64,000 bases of DNA from Candidatus Zixiibacteriota bacterium (lineage in GTDB: Bacteria > Zixibacteria > MSB-5A5 > DG-27): assembly GCA_030605835.1 (NCBI GenBank), contig JAUWHO010000029.1, positions 1-64,000 on the forward strand, written 5' to 3'. The notes below the pieces were generated by a model, which saw nothing but the letters and a program-made list of their open reading frames with translations, searched no databases and was not told the origin of the DNA. Below are positions 59,922 to 64,000 of this stretch, one piece after another. How positions within the stretch are numbered: the stretch's first letter is position 1; the number at the start of each line of letters is the position of its first letter. A program made the position numbers and the translations under genes.

Positions 59922-61385
59922 ATGTTTCTTGTCGGTATTGAGCCAAAGGCACCGGGGTTGCATATTTTTAGTCAGCTTTATCTTCCGCGATTAGGATTGC
60001 CGCAGTTACTGACTATTGCCGAGCAGATGGGGCACAGCTGTGAGATTTTTTGTGAAGAGATAGCTCCAATTCCCTGGGATAGGGTTGCGCAGGCAGATAT
60101 GATTTTGGTCTCCTCTATCACTTCCACCGTCCCCCGAGCTTATGCTCTGATAAAAAAGATCAAAAAAGAGGTCAATCCAGAAGCCCCTATCTTAATTGGG
60201 GGACCACATGTCACGTTCCTGCCGGAGGAAGCGCTTGATAATGGTGCAGACTACGTATTCCGTCATGAAGCTGACCAGAGCTTTCCTCAGTTTTTGAAAT
60301 GGTGGGCTTCAGCGAGAAAGCCAGAGGAACTTCTGGCCACACCCGGCCTCTCTTTCAGGATCGGCGATCAATATCATCATACCTCGTTGCCTTCAGTTGT
60401 TGACCTCGACACCCTGCCTACGCCAAATCTTGATCTGATTTACGGCTACCAGAAACCAAAGGCTATTCCGCTCATGACCGCTCGGGGTTGTCCCTGGGAC
60501 TGTGAATTCTGTTCGGAAATCGCCATGTTTGGCAGAGGATATCGTTTCCGTTCGGAACAGAAGGTGATTGGTGATATCAGTTATTACGACCGACGATACG
60601 GAAAAACCCAAATCTTTATAGCCGAGGATAATCTCGGGGCGAATAGGCCACGACTGGAAAGACTCTGCAACAGCATTGTCGATAATGGCTTGGTGCGCCC
60701 CTTTGATGGCCAGGTCAGATTGGATTTGGCCAGGCATCCCCGGACGTTGGCGATAATGAATCGCGCCGGCTTCGGGCGAGTTTACATCGGCTATGAATCA
60801 ACGAATCCTAAAAGTCTGGAGGCGACGGGAAAAGGCTTGCGCTCTGAGGAGATGGCGAAATACACAAAGATATTTCACGACCGGGGAATAGCCATCCATT
60901 CCATGTGGATTTTAGGCTTCGATGACGATACGGTGGAGACAGTCAAGAATACGATACGGTTCTGCATAAAATGGCGGATAGAGACAACTCAGTTCCTTAT
61001 CCTGGTGCCCCTGGTGGGCTCCCGGCTGTATGAGCGCTTCAAAAGAGATGGCCGGATCTTTAACTGGGACTGGTCTAAATATGATGGGCATCATGTCACC
61101 TTCTATCCCCGAGGGATGACTGCTCGTCAGCTTCAAATAGCCGTTATGCTCGATGCCATGCCCAGGTTATACAACCGCGGACAGACGCTGAAGATATTTA
61201 TTGACAACAACGTGCGGACTGCAAGGGGATTGTTTAGTCTGAAAAGATGGCATCCCATCCAGGAGCTGAAAGCCAATTTCTTAACACTACTTGCTCGCAC
61301 CTGGGGCCGAGGTGCCACCAGGAAAATGAGAAAACCTATCAGAGAATACTTGAAACAGATTCCGCTCCTCCCTTTCAAGACCTGA
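59922..61385 (+). CDS. B12-binding domain radical SAM protein, second gene
   Basis: A 487-residue protein starting at the ATG at 59922 behind AGAGGAAAAG. The B12-binding-type domain contains LPRLGLPQLLTIAEQMGHSCEI and ILIGGPHVTFLPEEALDNGADYVFRHEAD. The radical SAM core contains MTARGCPWDCEFCSEIAMFGRGYRFR with the CxxxCxxC cluster, and IFIAEDNLGANRPRLERLC. It is only distantly similar to the gene at 57485 and has the normal GC content of this genome. Likely a methyltransferase or C-C bond-forming enzyme with unknown substrate. The protein ends with an unusual basic region. Confidence 0.87.
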   Translation: MFLVGIEPKAPGLHIFSQLYLPRLGLPQLLTIAEQMGHSCEIFCEEIAPIPWDRVAQADMILVSSITSTVPRAYALIKKIKKEVNPEAPILIGGPHVTFLPEEALDNGADYVFRHEADQSFPQFLKWWASARKPEELLATPGLSFRIGDQYHHTSLPSVVDLDTLPTPNLDLIYGYQKPKAIPLMTARGCPWDCEFCSEIAMFGRGYRFRSEQKVIGDISYYDRRYGKTQIFIAEDNLGANRPRLERLCNSIVDNGLVRPFDGQVRLDLARHPRTLAIMNRAGFGRVYIGYESTNPKSLEATGKGLRSEEMAKYTKIFHDRGIAIHSMWILGFDDDTVETVKNTIRFCIKWRIETTQFLILVPLVGSRLYERFKRDGRIFNWDWSKYDGHHVTFYPRGMTARQLQIAVMLDAMPRLYNRGQTLKIFIDNNVRTARGLFSLKRWHPIQELKANFLTLLARTWGRGATRKMRKPIREYLKQIPLLPFKT

Positions 61386-61556
61386 TGATAGCTGTCGGCC
61401 ACTACGGCCTCACCGTGGTTTCGACATTCAATTCCGCGGAATTATTGCCTCCGGGTTGGAGAGAATTTGCCTGGAAGATAAGAGAGGTATAGGTAGTCAG
61501 CTAGAGTGGGAACTGTTCGACGCCTTCGGCAGTCTGGTGCTACTCCTGGTCAAGGA

Positions 61557-62129
61557 CTATTGCTTATCGACAGCCGCAAAATACTCCGTTCTATCCAGAG
61601 AGTAGTAAAGCATTCCCTCGTAGAATTCAGACCCAGGCGGCAGATTCTCCACGACTTTTGTCTGTTTCATCCCTAATTTCTCTATAACCTTTCTGGAGGC
61701 AACATTGTCCGGTTTCACCACGGCAACAATAGTATCCAGACCGATTGTGGAGAATCCATAGTCTAACAGTGCCTTGGCGGCTTCGGTCGCAAGACCTCTC
61801 CCCCAGTGATCGACTGACAGGCCGTAGTATATCTCAATTTCAGAGGGACTAAATTCAAGCGGTCCCAATCCGCACCAACCGATGATCTTATTGGTTTTCT
61901 TATGCGTTACTGCAAGGGTAAACTTGATTATGCTCCGCGGACTGTTTCTGTCATAACAATCAATAAGCCATTCCAGAATTTTCCTTAGCTCCTCCAGAGA
62001 GATAAGACCTTCAGCAAGATATCTTACAACTTCTTCTCGGGTGATTATTTCATGGAATTCCGAAACATCATTCATGGTGAAAGGTCTCAGTATCAGTCTA
62101 TCAGTTTCAATAAGACAGTCGCTGAACAT
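61557..62129 (-). CDS. GNAT acetyltransferase, RimJ/RimL-like
   Basis: A 190-residue enzyme predicted to acetylate an amino group using acetyl-CoA. ETDRLILRPFTMNDVSEFHEIITREEVVRYL at the N-terminus and YGLSVDHWGRGLATEAAKALLDYGFSTIGLDTIVAVVKPDNVASRKVIEKLGM are the typical family segments, including the acetyl-CoA-binding R-G-x-A motif. Substrate unknown. Confidence 0.9.
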   Translation of the reverse strand: MFSDCLIETDRLILRPFTMNDVSEFHEIITREEVVRYLAEGLISLEELRKILEWLIDCYDRNSPRSIIKFTLAVTHKKTNKIIGWCGLGPLEFSPSEIEIYYGLSVDHWGRGLATEAAKALLDYGFSTIGLDTIVAVVKPDNVASRKVIEKLGMKQTKVVENLPPGSEFYEGMLYYSLDRTEYFAAVDKQ

Positions 62130-62256
62130 CGGAAGCCAGTCCTTGCCACCTATCGAGGAGTCTTTTACTTAACCCCCTTTGGGTAAATGTGTGAAATTGA
62201 GATAGGCCTGTCAATATGGACGTGTCTCGTGCAGCGTAGATGCGTGAGACAATGGA

Positions 62257-63162
62257 TCATTCTACCCGGAGCAATGGTCTTGTGAGGCAGGTTGCACCGC
62301 CGGCCCCTTTCCTCGAAATCTCTTCTCCTTGATATTCCCGGACCTCAACGCCCTCATCCTCCAGCATCCGTTTTGTGAGAGGGTTCCCAGAGAGCATGAT
62401 GCATCTCCGGGGGGCAACGGCGAGGACATTGCAGCCCATGGTCGCGAATTCGGAGTCGGGTACTTCCAGAAGCCTCATTCCCCTGCTTATAAGCCAATCT
62501 CTGAAGGGAACCGGCATCAATCTGGAGTAAACCACGGCGAGGTCATAGTCGACGGGACTGATGAGAGACATCAAATGCAGGACCTTCCCGGGTCCCTGCC
62601 AGTGCGGAAGTGCAACCACCACAAATTCGTCGAGTAGGTCTCTGGTTAACGCTCTCAACCGGTGGATGCCCTGGACATTAGTCCGGTAGCCCTGCCCGAC
62701 TGCCAGGGTGCGTTCGTCCAGCCAGACGACATCGCCCCCCTCCAACCTTCCCTGCCCGGTTATGGCGCCAAGAATGGGGATACCCAGCTCCGACAGGAAC
62801 TCTCCGGCGGCTGACGGTTCCCCCTGACGCTCCTCTTTTCCCATATTACACAAGATTGCCCCCTTCTTCGTGACCAGCACAGGATCGTGCAGATAAATCG
62901 AATCGAGTCCGGTCTTATCGCTTTTGGGAAGGTAATGAATTTCCGATACTTCCTTCTTCAGCAACTCCACAAAATTCTCATATTCTTTCTGAGCCTTGCT
63001 GTAATCCGGACAGCCGGAATAGTTGAGTCTTTTCCACTGAGCCTCGATGTTTTCCTGCGAAATGAAGGCCTCCCTGGGATGTTTAAGCAGGATTCGTTGG
63101 ATTTTGGCGACTTCGGATTGACAGCCGAATTCCATAACTTCAGTCTGCTTCCGCCACGTCAA
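62257..63162 (-). CDS. arginine deiminase / dimethylargininase-like amidinotransferase family protein
   Basis: A 301-residue enzyme of the guanidino-group-modifying superfamily. Family motifs are DSIYLHDPVLVTKKGAIL, GRLEGGDVVWLDERTLAVGQGYRTN, VLHLMSLISPVDYDLAV with the catalytic His, and the Cys near the C-terminus in GGATCLTRPLLR. It could hydrolyse arginine, methylarginine or a related guanidine; the exact substrate cannot be read here. It lies next to an unrelated outer-membrane protein gene. Confidence 0.9.
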   Translation of the reverse strand: MTWRKQTEVMEFGCQSEVAKIQRILLKHPREAFISQENIEAQWKRLNYSGCPDYSKAQKEYENFVELLKKEVSEIHYLPKSDKTGLDSIYLHDPVLVTKKGAILCNMGKEERQGEPSAAGEFLSELGIPILGAITGQGRLEGGDVVWLDERTLAVGQGYRTNVQGIHRLRALTRDLLDEFVVVALPHWQGPGKVLHLMSLISPVDYDLAVVYSRLMPVPFRDWLISRGMRLLEVPDSEFATMGCNVLAVAPRRCIMLSGNPLTKRMLEDEGVEVREYQGEEISRKGAGGATCLTRPLLRVE

Positions 63163-63228
63163 TGATTGCAGAAGTTGGCAGGTTTTCTTCCGCGGTGTGA
63201 AAAGAGAACGACAAACCCGGCAACGAGA

Positions 63229-63693
63229 CTACTTGAAGAGATATCTAATACCTACGGCTCCGTTAAAATCGAGGTCGGTGTCCGGCACCAGGTCAAGGAC
63301 CGGCACCACTTCAACGAAAATATCCAGCGGTGTATCTGCAAACAAATAGTCCAGACCTACGGGAATACGAACCCCGATCTTATCGTCTTTTTCCCCTTCC
63401 TCAATTTTCATTCTCCCGCCGATCCCGAAGTAAAAGGGGAGTTTGCCCTTCTCTACTTGAATCAAACTGAAGTTATGGTATAGATAATCCGCGTGCAAAT
63501 GCAGGGCGTTATTCTTGCCTAACGACCAGGCAACCGCCCCGTCAATTGCTGTAGTACTTCCTGTCCAGAGCTTGAAGCTTGGCCCCGTCGGTTCACCGAT
63601 AATGACCCCCAACCCGAATGTGCGGTCTTGTGCCACCGCATAGCCGCTAAAGCAGACGACAACTAGTAGAAAAACTAATGTTAATCTTCCCAT
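63229..63693 (-). CDS. small outer-membrane beta-barrel protein, BAPKO_0422/DUF3996-like
   Basis: A 154-residue protein starting at the ATG at 63693 behind GGAGATG. It has a signal peptide (MGRLTLVFLLVVVCFSGYAVAQ), then an eight-strand-type barrel with FGLGVIIGEPTGPSFKLWTGSTTAIDGAVAWSL, a pattern typical of BAPKO_0422-like barrels, and ends GIRYLFK with aromatic residues near the C-terminus. A slightly longer frame from 63711 lacks a better start. Function unknown, probably structural or a small porin. Confidence 0.82.
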   Translation of the reverse strand: MGRLTLVFLLVVVCFSGYAVAQDRTFGLGVIIGEPTGPSFKLWTGSTTAIDGAVAWSLGKNNALHLHADYLYHNFSLIQVEKGKLPFYFGIGGRMKIEEGEKDDKIGVRIPVGLDYLFADTPLDIFVEVVPVLDLVPDTDLDFNGAVGIRYLFK

Positions 63694-63857
63694 GACTGCA
63701 TCTCCTTCCATTGAATTGTGAAACTATACTCCCCCCTTATGAATTGATTTCGGTAAAAATGCCCTGCTATTTAGATTATGAGGCCACACTGCTCCCAATT
63801 AGCCAAACCCCTTTGCGGCACGTGTGCGAAACTGCGACAGCAGAGATTCTTCTCCGG

Positions 63858-64000
63858 CTATTCTTGCTTCTCACCCTGCGGTGGGACGAGTGTAAAGCCG
63901 AGCTGCTGATAGAAATCCAACATGTTGAAATAGAGCCACTCCTCTGCGAACTTCCCATTGGCGATGCGATAACTGGAAAGGCCTGATATCTGCATCTTTT
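63858..64000 (-). CDS. SnoaL-like / ester cyclase family protein, C-terminal part only
   Basis: The last 46 codons of a gene that enters from beyond the window. The visible sequence SSYRIANGKFAEEWLYFNML and DFYQQLGFTLVP matches the end of SnoaL-type ester cyclase or nuclear-transport-factor-2-like proteins. Stop codon TAG at 63858-63860. Nothing more can be said from this fragment. Confidence 0.7.
   Translation of the reverse strand, partial: KMQISGLSSYRIANGKFAEEWLYFNMLDFYQQLGFTLVPPQGEKQE

Noticed and set aside
1-64000. CRISPR arrays, prophage, transposases
   Set aside because: No regularly spaced repeats, integrase, transposase or phage structural genes were seen; only short palindromes and the duplicated leader and tail segments.

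Overview
The window comes from a Gram-negative, mainly anaerobic bacterium with a moderately GC-rich genome. It encodes a lipoprotein, beta-barrel proteins, a TonB-dependent receptor and a Wzx/Wzy/Wzz-type glycan cluster. Two large secreted proteins end in a T9SS-like C-terminal sorting domain (the YPNPFN...YFYKL type), which points to the FCB group and its uncultured relatives (Zixibacteria- or KSB1-like lineages); the phylum assignment is inference. Many genes start with GTG or TTG, and promoters of the form TTGACA-16/17-TATATT or TATAAT recur.

Layout. 1-458: end of a cyclophilin lipoprotein gene. 817-12247 (+): an anaerobic formate oxidation block with fdhE, a two-heme cytochrome c, a selenocysteine-containing Tat-exported formate dehydrogenase (alpha, beta), a porin-like barrel, a membrane protein, a 52-residue protein, mobB, a TonB-dependent receptor, mobA and fdhD. 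12371-14589 (-): a polyamine operon (pyruvoyl arginine decarboxylase, methyltransferase, agmatinase). 14710-15172: palindrome-rich spacer. 15173-24168 (-): surface polysaccharide cluster. 24485-29348 (+): two paralogous secreted Asp-box proteins, each with its own promoter, a conserved leader and a near-identical terminator. 29648-36227 (-): housekeeping genes purA, engB, clpX, clpP, tig and tRNA-Leu, interrupted by an AT-rich restriction-nuclease-like gene. 36350-40681 (-): methyltransferase, polysaccharide deacetylase, glycogen synthase, galT.

41017-55286 (+) is the most distinctive part: a PerR/Fur-type regulator followed by rubrerythrin, a ferredoxin-linked 2-oxoacid oxidoreductase (korAB), four small ferritin-like proteins with duplicated E...ExxH motifs, superoxide reductase, thiol peroxidase, two octaheme cytochromes c, a frameshifted arsenate reductase, a DUF438-hemerythrin-PAS protein, ferritin, a flavodiiron protein and rubredoxin. 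I read it as an oxygen, peroxide and reactive-nitrogen defence and iron-handling island in which korAB and rubredoxin could supply electrons. 55484-57497 (-) holds rsmI, nadE and the C-terminal stump of a nitrilase-like gene, cut where an AT-rich B12-binding radical SAM gene begins. 59922-64000 holds a second radical SAM gene, a GNAT acetyltransferase, an arginine-deiminase-like enzyme, a small outer-membrane barrel and the end of a SnoaL-like gene. No CRISPR array, rRNA, transposase or prophage was seen.
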